From the NCBI GenBank assembly GCA_964501365.1, contig CAZCST010000001.1, positions 1 through 64,000 on the forward strand: a stretch of DNA of 64,000 bases. The letters are read 5' to 3'. The notes beneath the pieces were generated by a model, which did not search any database, was not told the origin of the DNA, and saw only the letters and a list, made by a program, of their open reading frames with translations. The position numbers and the translations under genes are program-made. Position 1 is the first letter of the stretch, and each line of letters begins with the position of its first letter. This DNA comes from CAZAMB01 sp964501365 (GTDB taxonomy: Bacteria > Planctomycetota > Phycisphaerae > UBA1845). Positions 27,741-35,680 of the stretch are shown piece by piece.

Positions 27741-28439
27741 TCAGGCCTCTGAATGGGACTTGCCGTTTCCGTTGGATTCAAAGCGCAGGTGGCGGGCGTT
27801 CGCCGGAGGGAAGTTGTTCAGCACCGCGCGATGCGCGAACTGGTGCTCGCGGATGTTGCGGTTCAGGAATGCGTTGACGGCGCGGAGCCGTGAGCGGTTG
27901 CGGCCCAGGGCGAGCACGCGCGTGGTCCGACGCAGCCACGTGTATTCGAAGTAGCTCAGCACTCCATCAGGCTTGAGCAGACGTTTGTAGACGCTGAAAA
28001 TCTTCTTCACATCGTCCAACTCGAACATGGACAACGGCAGGCCGGAGATGATGAAGTCGTAAACATTCTCGCCCTCGATCTGCTGGGCCGGCTTGCGAAG
28101 GAGTCGTACGCGGCCTTCGGAGACCATATTGGCGAAGGGCGGTTTGCTTAGCACATCGCGTTCGAGAATGTCGGCGAACTCCGGCTGAAGTTCGCAGATA
28201 TCGAATTGATCCTTGTCGGTCAGCAAGGTCCCAAGATATCGAGTGACCGGACCGGTGCCCGCGCCGACTTCAAGGAGGCGAATGGGGCGTGGGGACCGGC
28301 GAAGCGGCTCAGCCACGGCGACGGCCAATGCCCGCGAACTGGGGACCATGGAGCCAATGGAGTTGGGCCTGCGAATGTAGGTGCGTAGGAACTGCCAGCG
28401 ATGTTCCAAGCCGGTCTTGAGTACGTGTGTGGGACGCAA
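27741..28439 (-). CDS. SAM-dependent methyltransferase, PmtA-like
   Basis: 232 residues from a TTG at 28439; the start is uncertain, with only a weak CGGAT upstream. PNSIGSMVPSSRALAVAVA is the typical N-terminal helix of phospholipid N-methyltransferases (PmtA) and related rRNA-methyltransferase-fold proteins. Motif I is LLEVGAGTGPVTRYL, followed by acidic ICELQPEFADIL and IISGLPLSMF. The substrate is probably phosphatidylethanolamine or another lipid, but this is inferred from family resemblance. No neighbouring gene supports the pathway. Confidence 0.8.
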   Translation of the reverse strand: MRPTHVLKTGLEHRWQFLRTYIRRPNSIGSMVPSSRALAVAVAEPLRRSPRPIRLLEVGAGTGPVTRYLGTLLTDKDQFDICELQPEFADILERDVLSKPPFANMVSEGRVRLLRKPAQQIEGENVYDFIISGLPLSMFELDDVKKIFSVYKRLLKPDGVLSYFEYTWLRRTTRVLALGRNRSRLRAVNAFLNRNIREHQFAHRAVLNNFPPANARHLRFESNGNGKSHSEA

Positions 28440-28828
28440 TGAAATTATCCGTAGAATAATCTGGCCGCCGCGCCATACGGCTTAAACAATCCGCAGGCAT
28501 CGTAACGGTACTATTTTAAGATTGCCAGCACGGGACCGAAATGTTTGTCTGAAGATGTGGCGAAAAAATTTTGGCGGACGGGGCGTTTTTTCATGGAAAA
28601 GCCATTAGCCGAACGATAAAGTAGGTATACGAGGTGAACTCGGCGGCAAAGGGCTTGCAAAATCGGGCGGCCCGGAACTGTTGCAGAAAGCCTCGACGAG
28701 CGTGACTGCCTGTGCGACCCCCTCTCAAGGGGGAGACATGGGACTAACGCGCGATGTTCCCGCAAGCGTCGGTTTGCGGGGTGGGTCAGGCCCGGCCGTT
28801 TGACGGTGCGGGGAAGTCCCGTGTGGAT
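28440..28828. other. Intergenic region upstream of structured leader
   Basis: No convincing coding frame. It contains GTCAGGCCCGG near 28788 and several short GC-rich inverted repeats. It may hold the promoter of the structured RNA at 28829-28949, but I cannot pick a promoter with confidence. Confidence 0.45.
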
Positions 28829-28842
28829 AAGGAGGTGATCCG

Positions 28843-28872
28843 TTGTCTAGTCATATAGGTGGGCTGCCGTAG
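28843..28872 (+). CDS. Candidate nine-residue leader peptide
   Basis: TTG start seven nt after an unusually extended Shine-Dalgarno; encoded peptide MSSHIGGLP, stop TAG. Support comes only from the ribosome-binding site and the position of the stop within a hairpin loop. Expression is unproven. Confidence 0.4.
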   Translation: MSSHIGGLP

Positions 28873-28907
28873 CGGCAGACGAGCTGCTTACGGCAGCGAC
28901 CAAACGT

Positions 28908-28949
28908 GGCCCGATCGGGAGATTCCCGACCGGGCCTTTTTATTTTTTT
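28908..28949 (+). terminator. Strong intrinsic terminator
   Basis: A 13-bp stem with one A-C mismatch (GGCCCGATCGGGA / TCCCGACCGGGCC), loop GAT, followed by TTTTTATTTTTTT. It faces the plus strand and ends the structured RNA, about 260 nt before the next gene. Confidence 0.85.
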
Positions 28950-29210
28950 GGACCTGTTTGGGGGGAGAAGTGCGTTGCAAATCACGTTCCCGAAAAGGAG
29001 TTCCTCGCACGCCGGGACACGCCGAAGGCCAACGCATCGTTAAGCAGCGGACCCTGTCACGCTTGCCCCGCGTTTCATGGCATTTTTCCACTTATTTCCC
29101 CAGTAAATTTGCTTCTCAGGCTGGTTTGTCCGTACATTGGCCAAGGTTTTACGCACCTTACCAGGCGGGCAGCGCCCAAGTTACGGTTTTCGTAGGGATG
29201 GGAGAGAAGC
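28950..29210. other. Intergenic region before right metzincin gene
   Basis: 261 bp between the strong terminator and the 29211 start; it should contain that gene's own promoter. No gene is seen. Confidence 0.5.
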
Positions 29211-32200
29211 ATGGATTTTGGAAAGACTTCGTCCGGTAGGGTCGCCTGCTTCATCCTGGGTGCTTGTCTTGGCGCAGGCAAACCGCCGACTTCTCAAGCT
29301 GCCGATCAGAATGCTTCGTTGATGGCGCGACCTGGGGCGGGGTTGTCGTTTCCTGCATCGCCGGCGGCAATCAATACCATCAAAGTGTTCAAGTCTGAAT
29401 CGAACTCGAATACCGGTTTGGTGGTGTTTGACGAGCCAGCACTACTTTCAGCTACGGAGCGAGGCGGCAAGGTCAACTTGGAGGGACTTCCTCTGGGAGT
29501 TGGATCGGCGGTTACGCTGGAAGTAGAGCCGCTTCGCGTCGTGGGTCCGAAAACCAAAATCGTGTTGGGGCACAAGGGCGGCATCGACGCCCCGGTCGCC
29601 TTCGATTTTTCGAGCGTCCATTTGTTTCGCGGAAAAGTGCAAGGGCATCCCGATTCCAACGTGGTTCTCTTTTCTTCGCCGCGCGGCGTTCGGGCGCACA
29701 TTGACCTGGGTCGCGCGGACCAACGATATTTGCTTTCGAGCATAGGCTCGGATGCTCAAACCGCCGGACCAACACTTGCCGAAGTTCGTCCGTTCAAACA
29801 AAGCGCCAGCCGGCTTCCCGATGTGCCCCTGTGTGGGAAGGACGACGTTTCTCTTTTGAAGGAGGCAGGTTCGGCGGCCGGGTGTTGTTTCGAGCCGCCC
29901 CCGGAAACGGTGTACAACAACAGGCTTGCCGTAACGGAGATTGCGATTGAGACGGACTATGAACTTTATGCGAACTTCAACGACCCCGCAGTCACGACGG
30001 ACTACATCATCGAGTTGATTGCCCGAACCAGCGCGATTTTCATGCGCGACATAAGCACGCGGTTTGAAATTGTGTACATCCGCCTGTTCGATAATCCAGC
30101 GAACGAGCCTTCGTTCATGAGCCATGCCGATCCGCTCGGTGGTTACATCAATTACTGGAATACAAATATGGGCTCGATTGCGCGGGATACGGGCGCATTT
30201 TTGACCGGCAGACGGGATCTTCCCTACGGCGGAATTGCCCAAATCGGCGCGATTTGCAGCGATCTGGCCTATTGCGTGTGCGGATATTTGAACGGCTTCC
30301 CCGATCCGACGCGGCCCAACACCGGCGATTACGACCTTGGGGTTGTCGCACACGAACTGGGGCACAATTTCAACGCCTGTCATACTCCCGATTATTGTCC
30401 ACAGGTTGACCAGTGTTACCCACCCCCGGTGACCCCGCAGCGTGGGACAATGATGAGTTATTGCAGCCAGACGGTCAGCGGCGGAAATCTGGTGACAGAG
30501 CTTTGGTATCACACCCGGCTCAGGCGAGTCATGCGCGACTTTGTGGAGTTCGATGCCTTCTGTATTTCGTATGATTGCGATCAGAATGGCATTGACGACG
30601 CCATCGACATCAGTGCGCCGGGCGCGGACGTCAACGGAAACGGCGTGCTCGATCGTTGCGAAGACTGCAACGCCAACGGAATTCTGGATCCGGCAGACAT
30701 TTCATCGCTGACAAGTGCCGACCTGAATGGAAATGGCATCCCCGACGAGTGCGAACCGGACTGCAATCACAACAACGTTCCGGATGACCTCGACATCCTC
30801 CTGAACACGAGTATTGACCTATGGGGGAATGGCGTACCCGATGAGTGCGATCCGGACTGCGACTTGAACGGAGTCGCGGACTACAACCAGATTCAGGAGA
30901 ATCTGTCGCTGGATATTGATCGCAACGCGGTGCTGGATTCGTGTCAGGACTGCGACGGCGACGGAATCAATGATATTGTCGAATTGCAGGGCGCGCGCAG
31001 CGCGTGGGTTGCCAGCGATGTGCTCAACTATGTGGGTCAATATCACGCGATCAGCGGGGTGCAAGAAAAGATTTCAACAACCGGACAGATCAACGGCGCG
31101 CAGGATTTGATCGTTGCACCCGGCAACCGCGTGCTGGTCTCCAGCGCCAATACCAACAAGGTCGTTGCATTCCATTCCATCACCGGCGCTCATTTGGGAG
31201 ACTTTGTCGCGGCCGGAAGCGGAGGACTCAGTTATCCCACGGGACTCACCTTTGGTCCCAATGGGAACTTGTTCGTGAGCAGCCGAAACTCCAACAGCGT
31301 ACTGCAATACAACGGCACTACCGGCGCGTTCATCAATGCGTTCGTGCCGGCCGGGTCCGGCGGTCTGATCGGTCCTTTTGGGCTGCTGTTTGGACCCAAT
31401 GGCAATCTCTTTGTCACCTCTGCCGGCGCGGAAGTGCTGGAGTATCACGGAAGCACGGGTGCATTCGTGCGGAAATTCGTCATCGCTGCGAACAACGGCG
31501 GACTGTCAGGCGCTCGGGGAATGGTGTTCAAGCCCGACGGCAATTTGCTGGTGGCGAGTTATAACACTGACGCACTCCTGCAATACAACGGGACGACCGG
31601 CGCATTCATCAATAAGTGGAACAGCGGGGGGACTACTGAGGCGCTTTATCTGGATGGACCGTGGGGGCTGCGTCTTGGCCCCAACGGGAATATCTACTCC
31701 ACGCGCGATTTGCCGTCGGCTCTGGGAGGAGACAACCATGACGACGATCACGATCACGGTGATTGGGATGCAGGCGTCGCCCATTTGACCGCTCCCCTGC
31801 ACGTGACCAGTGCAAGGATCATGGAGTTCGACATTGCGAACGGGCAGTATCTGGAGTCTTTCATTCTGGGGGATGACACGGGGTTGCGCTCGGCGACCGG
31901 ATTCGACTTCATGCCCGGAACCGCCGACTGCAACTTCAGCATGATTCCCGATGCGTGCGAGCCCCTGGGAACCGACTGTAACCATAATGGAATTCGTGAT
32001 GCCTGCGATACAGTCTCCGGCGCAAGCACGGACTGCAACCATAATTTGATTCCCGATGAGTGCGAGTCGTTGGGGGGGGATTGTAATACCAACGGGGTTC
32101 CGGACATTTGCGATCTGGTCGTGCACGGCGACTGCAACGGCAACGGCACGCCCGACGACTGCGATGCCGGTACAACATCATCGGATCGCAACAACGATCA

Positions 32201-32936
32201 TGTGCCGGATGAATGCCAGGGATCCTGCTGCGAGTGTGGGCCGTGCAGTAATTTGAGCGCCCTGGAGTGTTCCATCCGTGGCGGCATTTTCGCCGGACCG
32301 AATATCCTGTGCGGCGAAGCGGGAGCGTGCGTGTCGCCGATCATGGCGCATGATTTTTGTGCTCAGGCCTTCAAAGTTCCTAGTGCGCCTTATTTCAGCG
32401 TGCCGATTGACAACCGCTGCGCCGGTTCGGACGCACCCTATGAGGTTCCCTGTCCGGCCGACACGCCGCTGGGCTCCGATCTCTGGTTCACGTACACCGC
32501 TCCGTGCAGCGGGATGATGGAGTTCAGCACCTGTGACACGACCGATTTTGATGCGATGCTGGCAATCTATGGATCAGGCACGACATGCAATTGCCCCACC
32601 ACGAACGCGACCTTGATCAGTTGCGAAGACGATAGCTGCGGCATCGGCGGCGGCCCGCCGGTCGTCGTCCGTTCGGTGGTTGCGGGTCGGTGTTATACGC
32701 TTCGCCTGGGCGGCTGGGACGGTTCCACCGGGATAGGGGACCTGAACATCTCGTATCTCACCGCATGCAACCCGACGGACTTGAACGCATCCGGCAGTAC
32801 TGATTTGCGTGATTTTGCCCTGCTGGAGAACTGTTTTGGCACTGTGCGCACAGGATGCGGATCTTCCGATTTTAATCAGGATGGAGTCGTTAATCTGGAA
32901 GACTATCGTGCGTTACACACCATGCTGGGAATGTGA
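29211..32936 (+). CDS. Giant secreted metzincin / Cys-Asp-Asn repeat / NHL-propeller protein with dockerin-like end
   Basis: 1241 residues; ATG with GGGAGA upstream. Order: signal peptide (1 to about 30); beta domain; metzincin domain with HELGHNFNACH (H381, E382, H385, H391) and Met-turn at about M414/415; DCNxNGxxDxCD repeats; NHL-like propeller (TFGPNGNLFVSSRNSNSVLQ and sister blades); a second DCN repeat run; a pre-peptidase C-terminal-type beta domain (SDLWFTYTAPCSG to GDLNISY); and a final dockerin-like pair (TDLNASGSTDLRDFALLENC and DFNQDGVVNLEDYRALHTML). The paralogue at 18557-22210 shares everything up to the second repeat run but has a different end. Probably a calcium-bound surface protease. 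Confidence 0.9.
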   Translation: MDFGKTSSGRVACFILGACLGAGKPPTSQAADQNASLMARPGAGLSFPASPAAINTIKVFKSESNSNTGLVVFDEPALLSATERGGKVNLEGLPLGVGSAVTLEVEPLRVVGPKTKIVLGHKGGIDAPVAFDFSSVHLFRGKVQGHPDSNVVLFSSPRGVRAHIDLGRADQRYLLSSIGSDAQTAGPTLAEVRPFKQSASRLPDVPLCGKDDVSLLKEAGSAAGCCFEPPPETVYNNRLAVTEIAIETDYELYANFNDPAVTTDYIIELIARTSAIFMRDISTRFEIVYIRLFDNPANEPSFMSHADPLGGYINYWNTNMGSIARDTGAFLTGRRDLPYGGIAQIGAICSDLAYCVCGYLNGFPDPTRPNTGDYDLGVVAHELGHNFNACHTPDYCPQVDQCYPPPVTPQRGTMMSYCSQTVSGGNLVTELWYHTRLRRVMRDFVEFDAFCISYDCDQNGIDDAIDISAPGADVNGNGVLDRCEDCNANGILDPADISSLTSADLNGNGIPDECEPDCNHNNVPDDLDILLNTSIDLWGNGVPDECDPDCDLNGVADYNQIQENLSLDIDRNAVLDSCQDCDGDGINDIVELQGARSAWVASDVLNYVGQYHAISGVQEKISTTGQINGAQDLIVAPGNRVLVSSANTNKVVAFHSITGAHLGDFVAAGSGGLSYPTGLTFGPNGNLFVSSRNSNSVLQYNGTTGAFINAFVPAGSGGLIGPFGLLFGPNGNLFVTSAGAEVLEYHGSTGAFVRKFVIAANNGGLSGARGMVFKPDGNLLVASYNTDALLQYNGTTGAFINKWNSGGTTEALYLDGPWGLRLGPNGNIYSTRDLPSALGGDNHDDDHDHGDWDAGVAHLTAPLHVTSARIMEFDIANGQYLESFILGDDTGLRSATGFDFMPGTADCNFSMIPDACEPLGTDCNHNGIRDACDTVSGASTDCNHNLIPDECESLGGDCNTNGVPDICDLVVHGDCNGNGTPDDCDAGTTSSDRNNDHVPDECQGSCCECGPCSNLSALECSIRGGIFAGPNILCGEAGACVSPIMAHDFCAQAFKVPSAPYFSVPIDNRCAGSDAPYEVPCPADTPLGSDLWFTYTAPCSGMMEFSTCDTTDFDAMLAIYGSGTTCNCPTTNATLISCEDDSCGIGGGPPVVVRSVVAGRCYTLRLGGWDGSTGIGDLNISYLTACNPTDLNASGSTDLRDFALLENCFGTVRTGCGSSDFNQDGVVNLEDYRALHTMLGM
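29430..31940 (+). repeat. Inverted duplication, right copy (metzincin/NHL coding)
   Basis: It matches the left copy (about 19480-21990) in inverted orientation across 7 to 8 kb. The segments 30473-30540 and 30595-30780 are almost identical to the left copy, while flanking codons differ, suggesting local gene conversion. Boundaries are approximate. Confidence 0.75.
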
Positions 32937-33101
32937 CATCCACCTCCCCTGCCCATTTCTGACCGGTTTGGCCTGAATGTCATCGGGCCTAAATTCAGCC
33001 CGCCCAACGTCCGATAGATCACAGTCCGTGCGGCGACAGGCAGACATTGCGCGTCGTGGAGGCTCGCATCCCTGTCGGCTGCCGGTTGGAGAAAGACGCC
33101 T

Positions 33102-33428
33102 ATGCCACCAAGCTCGCGATCGCAATCGGCGGTTGTTCCCGCGCACCGGGATGACGTGGAAGTTCACGAATCCAAGAGTGGCGCCACGCTCTACGATCCG
33201 CAGACGTCCAACACGCTGCAACTGAACTCGACGGCGCTGGAGATCTGGAAGCAATGCGACGGAAGCAAGCGTGCGACCGACATCGCGGCCCGGCTGACCG
33301 AATTATTCGAGGTGAGCCTTTCGGAATCGCAGAAACATGTGGATCGAATGATTCAGGAATTGAGCTCGCTGCAGATGCTGGTGGCGGACGAGGCCCGTAT
33401 GAGCGAGATTCCGTTCGATTCGACGTGA
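33102..33428 (+). CDS. PqqD-family peptide-binding protein
   Basis: 108 residues; ATG with GGAGA 9 nt upstream. The PqqD fold is evident: VHESKSGATLYDPQTSNTLQ, LNSTALEIWKQCDGSKRATD, IAARLTELFEVS and MIQELSSLQML. PqqD-like proteins bind a precursor or leader peptide for a partner enzyme. The next gene encodes an NTP_transf_5 protein (75 bp downstream), a pairing also seen in lasso-peptide and exopolysaccharide loci, followed by two glycosyltransferases. No radical SAM enzyme, peptidase or evident precursor peptide is in the window, so a RiPP role is only a hypothesis. Confidence 0.85.
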   Translation: MPPSSRSQSAVVPAHRDDVEVHESKSGATLYDPQTSNTLQLNSTALEIWKQCDGSKRATDIAARLTELFEVSLSESQKHVDRMIQELSSLQMLVADEARMSEIPFDST

Positions 33429-33503
33429 TGGCGTAACGTCTCAATCGTCCCCGCCATTTCGCGGCGCGCAAACCTTTTTCCTTGAGTGCCCCGGCGTGAC
33501 TCG

Positions 33504-34667
33504 ATGAAGAACTCTGTTCGACAACAGGCGTCGTGGCTGTCCACTCCCGCGCAGCTCCCCGATACGGATCATGGCTGGCTGAATTTCGTTGACACCATCG
33601 GTTCGGCCGGCCTGGCAGGTCTTGCCCAATCATCCATTGAAATGGGACGCACTCCTTCCTGGGTGATCCTTGCATTGCGGGCTGCGGCTTCCAAAGTGGG
33701 CATGGCCAACGTTCGTGCGCTCCAGGAGCTGGCACGAGTGGCCCGCGAATTTGAACGGGCAGACATCCGCCTCATGGCTCTCAAGGGCGCGGCCCTGAAT
33801 TTGACGGTTTATCCGCAGCGCGATTTGCGGCCCATGAGCGATCTGGACCTGTTGGTCGCGCCGCAGGATGCGCTGCGGGCGATCGAGGTGCTGGAGGCAA
33901 TGGGATATCGAAGCGGCCCATCGCTGATCCGCGACGATTTTTTCCCGACACACCATTATGAGAGGGAATTGATCCTTCCCGGTCCACATCCGGTTCGCGT
34001 GGACCTGCACGCACACCCCTGGCGGCCGATGCATCTTTCGCAGGTTGTATCACCAGAAGCGTTCTGGAAGGAAGCCGTTCGCGTTGCGATTGAGAATACC
34101 CACATTCTTGCCCCCGACCCGGCGACGATGTTTGTGCATCTGGCGGCTCATGCGGCGTTTCACGACTGCTCGCGATTCATCTGGCTCCACGACTTGAAGC
34201 GTGTCGCCGATCATTACGCCGGCAGTCTGGATTGGAGATTGATTGTCGAACGTGCCAGGCAATGGCACTTGGCGGCAGCCATGCGACGGGCATTGGAGGA
34301 AGCGCGCCTGCTCATTGGCGAAATCGTTCCACCTGAAGTTTCCCATCAGCTTGCCGTCACACCATCCGGGTTTCGTGACCGGCTGACTCTCTGGCATATG
34401 CCGCGCGATGCGTCCTCGCCGATGCTTCACGTGGCTTGCAATCTGATTTGCCTTCGCGGCATGCGTAAGCGGGCTGCTTACCTTTCGGCGATGCTCCTGC
34501 CAGGCAAAACGCATCTTGCCGAATCGTATCCGTTGCGTCATCCGGGCTGGACGTACTGTGCACAATTTGTGCGAACTATGCGTGCCTTGGGACGGGCGGT
34601 TGCAGTGCCTCTTTCACCGTTATGGAATTCATTGCGCAGGCCGCATCAACAAGGAGTTCCCTGCTGA
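33504..34667 (+). CDS. Nucleotidyltransferase family protein (NTP_transf_5)
   Basis: 387 residues from ATG 33504; a GTG at 33486 is an alternative and neither has a strong Shine-Dalgarno. The signature RLMALKGAALNLTVYPQRDL with RPMSDLDLLVAPQDALRA matches PF14907, which has a minimal nucleotidyltransferase fold. VRVDLHAHPWRP and FVHLAAHAAFHDC are further family blocks. These proteins commonly accompany PqqD-like proteins in peptide-modification and polysaccharide loci; their substrates are mostly unknown. The end overlaps the downstream GT2 gene by 46 bp. Confidence 0.85.
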   Translation: MKNSVRQQASWLSTPAQLPDTDHGWLNFVDTIGSAGLAGLAQSSIEMGRTPSWVILALRAAASKVGMANVRALQELARVAREFERADIRLMALKGAALNLTVYPQRDLRPMSDLDLLVAPQDALRAIEVLEAMGYRSGPSLIRDDFFPTHHYERELILPGPHPVRVDLHAHPWRPMHLSQVVSPEAFWKEAVRVAIENTHILAPDPATMFVHLAAHAAFHDCSRFIWLHDLKRVADHYAGSLDWRLIVERARQWHLAAAMRRALEEARLLIGEIVPPEVSHQLAVTPSGFRDRLTLWHMPRDASSPMLHVACNLICLRGMRKRAAYLSAMLLPGKTHLAESYPLRHPGWTYCAQFVRTMRALGRAVAVPLSPLWNSLRRPHQQGVPC

Positions 34668-35680
34668 GTTCACACGCGGACAATAATCAGCGACGCCGGG
34701 TCAGCGTTATTCTAACGGTGAAGAATGACGCTGCCGGTTGCGCACAGACTCTGGAATCGCTGGCCGCACAGACCCGATGTCCCGATGAGATTGTCGTGGT
34801 TGACGGCGGTTCGACGGATGACACGCGGAAATCCATCCTCGCGTTTGCCCCCCGGCTGCCCGGCCTGAGGTTGATCGACGCTCCGGGCGTGAACATCGCC
34901 GAAGGGCGTGATCTGGCGACTCGCTGCGCGGCCGGACCGATCATCGCCTGCATCGACGCCGGATGTCGGGCGGCTCCGGACTGGCTGCAGAAACTCGTTG
35001 AACCATTCGAGCACGATTCGGCGGTCGAAGTCGTCGCGGGCATGTATGAAGTGGATCATTACACACTGTTTGAGGAAGTTGTCGGCCTCGCCACCATGCG
35101 CGGCCAGCTTTCGCCGGTGGATCCAAAGACCTTCAATCCTTCCGGTCGTTCGATGGCCTATACCACGGACGTGTGGAAGCGTGCGGGAGGCTGGCCGACC
35201 TGGCTGCGATTTTCCGAGGATACGCTGTTCGATCATCGGCTTCGCCGGGTGGCTGCGGGATGGCGCTTTGCGGGCGATGCCGTCGTGTATTGGCGTCCGC
35301 GCACGAATTTTCGCACGCTGGCGAAGCAATTTTATTGCTACGGAACCGGCCGCGGCCAGACGCAGATCGGCGCGAATGACTTCCTGTACAACATTCGCAA
35401 CATTCTCCTGATCGCGCTGGCGGTGAGCTGGTCGATGTTGACCCCCTGGCTCATTTCGATCGCGTTGGGGCTTTTTGTGTATTTCTTCGTTTGGGCATTT
35501 CACGGAAAGGCGTTGCAGATTGCCCGTCGGACAGGACGCATGCGCGCGTACCCGCTGACGCTGGTCGTGATGTGGGTCGCAATGCTTTGCAATCTTGCGG
35601 GCTATCTTCGTGGGAGCTGGCAACGGTTTCGAGACGGCGAACGATTCCGCAGGCGAATGGAGACGTACTTGCTCGCATGA
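34622..35680 (+). CDS. Membrane-linked GT2 glycosyltransferase
   Basis: 352 residues from ATG 34622, inside the preceding gene; an AAGGAG at 34650 points to a possible non-ATG start at 34661-34664. The GT-A domain has RRRVSVILTVKNDAAG, DEIVVVDGGSTDDTR and ACIDAGCRAAPDW (in place of a DxD). Two hydrophobic segments close the protein (ILLIALAVSWSMLTPWLISI and LTLVVMWVAMLCNLAGYL). It should transfer an activated sugar to a lipid-linked or surface acceptor. It shares an ATGA overlap with the next GT4 gene, so the two are translationally coupled. Confidence 0.88.
   Translation: MEFIAQAASTRSSLLSSHADNNQRRRVSVILTVKNDAAGCAQTLESLAAQTRCPDEIVVVDGGSTDDTRKSILAFAPRLPGLRLIDAPGVNIAEGRDLATRCAAGPIIACIDAGCRAAPDWLQKLVEPFEHDSAVEVVAGMYEVDHYTLFEEVVGLATMRGQLSPVDPKTFNPSGRSMAYTTDVWKRAGGWPTWLRFSEDTLFDHRLRRVAAGWRFAGDAVVYWRPRTNFRTLAKQFYCYGTGRGQTQIGANDFLYNIRNILLIALAVSWSMLTPWLISIALGLFVYFFVWAFHGKALQIARRTGRMRAYPLTLVVMWVAMLCNLAGYLRGSWQRFRDGERFRRRMETYLLA

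Larger units (their letters stand above)
28829..28949 (+). ncRNA. Candidate structured leader or small RNA with tiny ORF
   Basis: It begins with AAGGAGGTGATCC (28829-28841), a 13-nt complement of the canonical 16S rRNA 3' end. A nine-codon frame follows (28843-28872). Its TAG stop lies exactly in the loop of hairpin CTGCCG-TAG-CGGCAG (28864-28878). A second small hairpin (28884-28896) follows. The strands GCTGCCGTA (28863-28871) and TACGGCAGC (28889-28897) can instead pair with each other, excluding the small hairpins. A strong intrinsic terminator ends the unit. The architecture is attenuator-like, but could equally be a free-standing micro-mRNA or sRNA. No Rfam family comes to mind. Confidence 0.5.

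Noticed and set aside
28511..28765. 84-codon minus-strand frame
   Set aside because: No ribosome-binding site, basic and Ser-rich composition, no recognisable domain.
28786..28800. GTCAGGCCCGG suggesting SRP RNA
   Set aside because: The conserved GGAA...AGCAG partner strand of SRP helix 8 is missing.
28829..28841. Fragment of a 16S rRNA gene (antisense 3' end)
   Set aside because: The match stops after 13 nt and the following sequence is unlike 16S rRNA; it sits at a ribosome-binding-site distance from a TTG.
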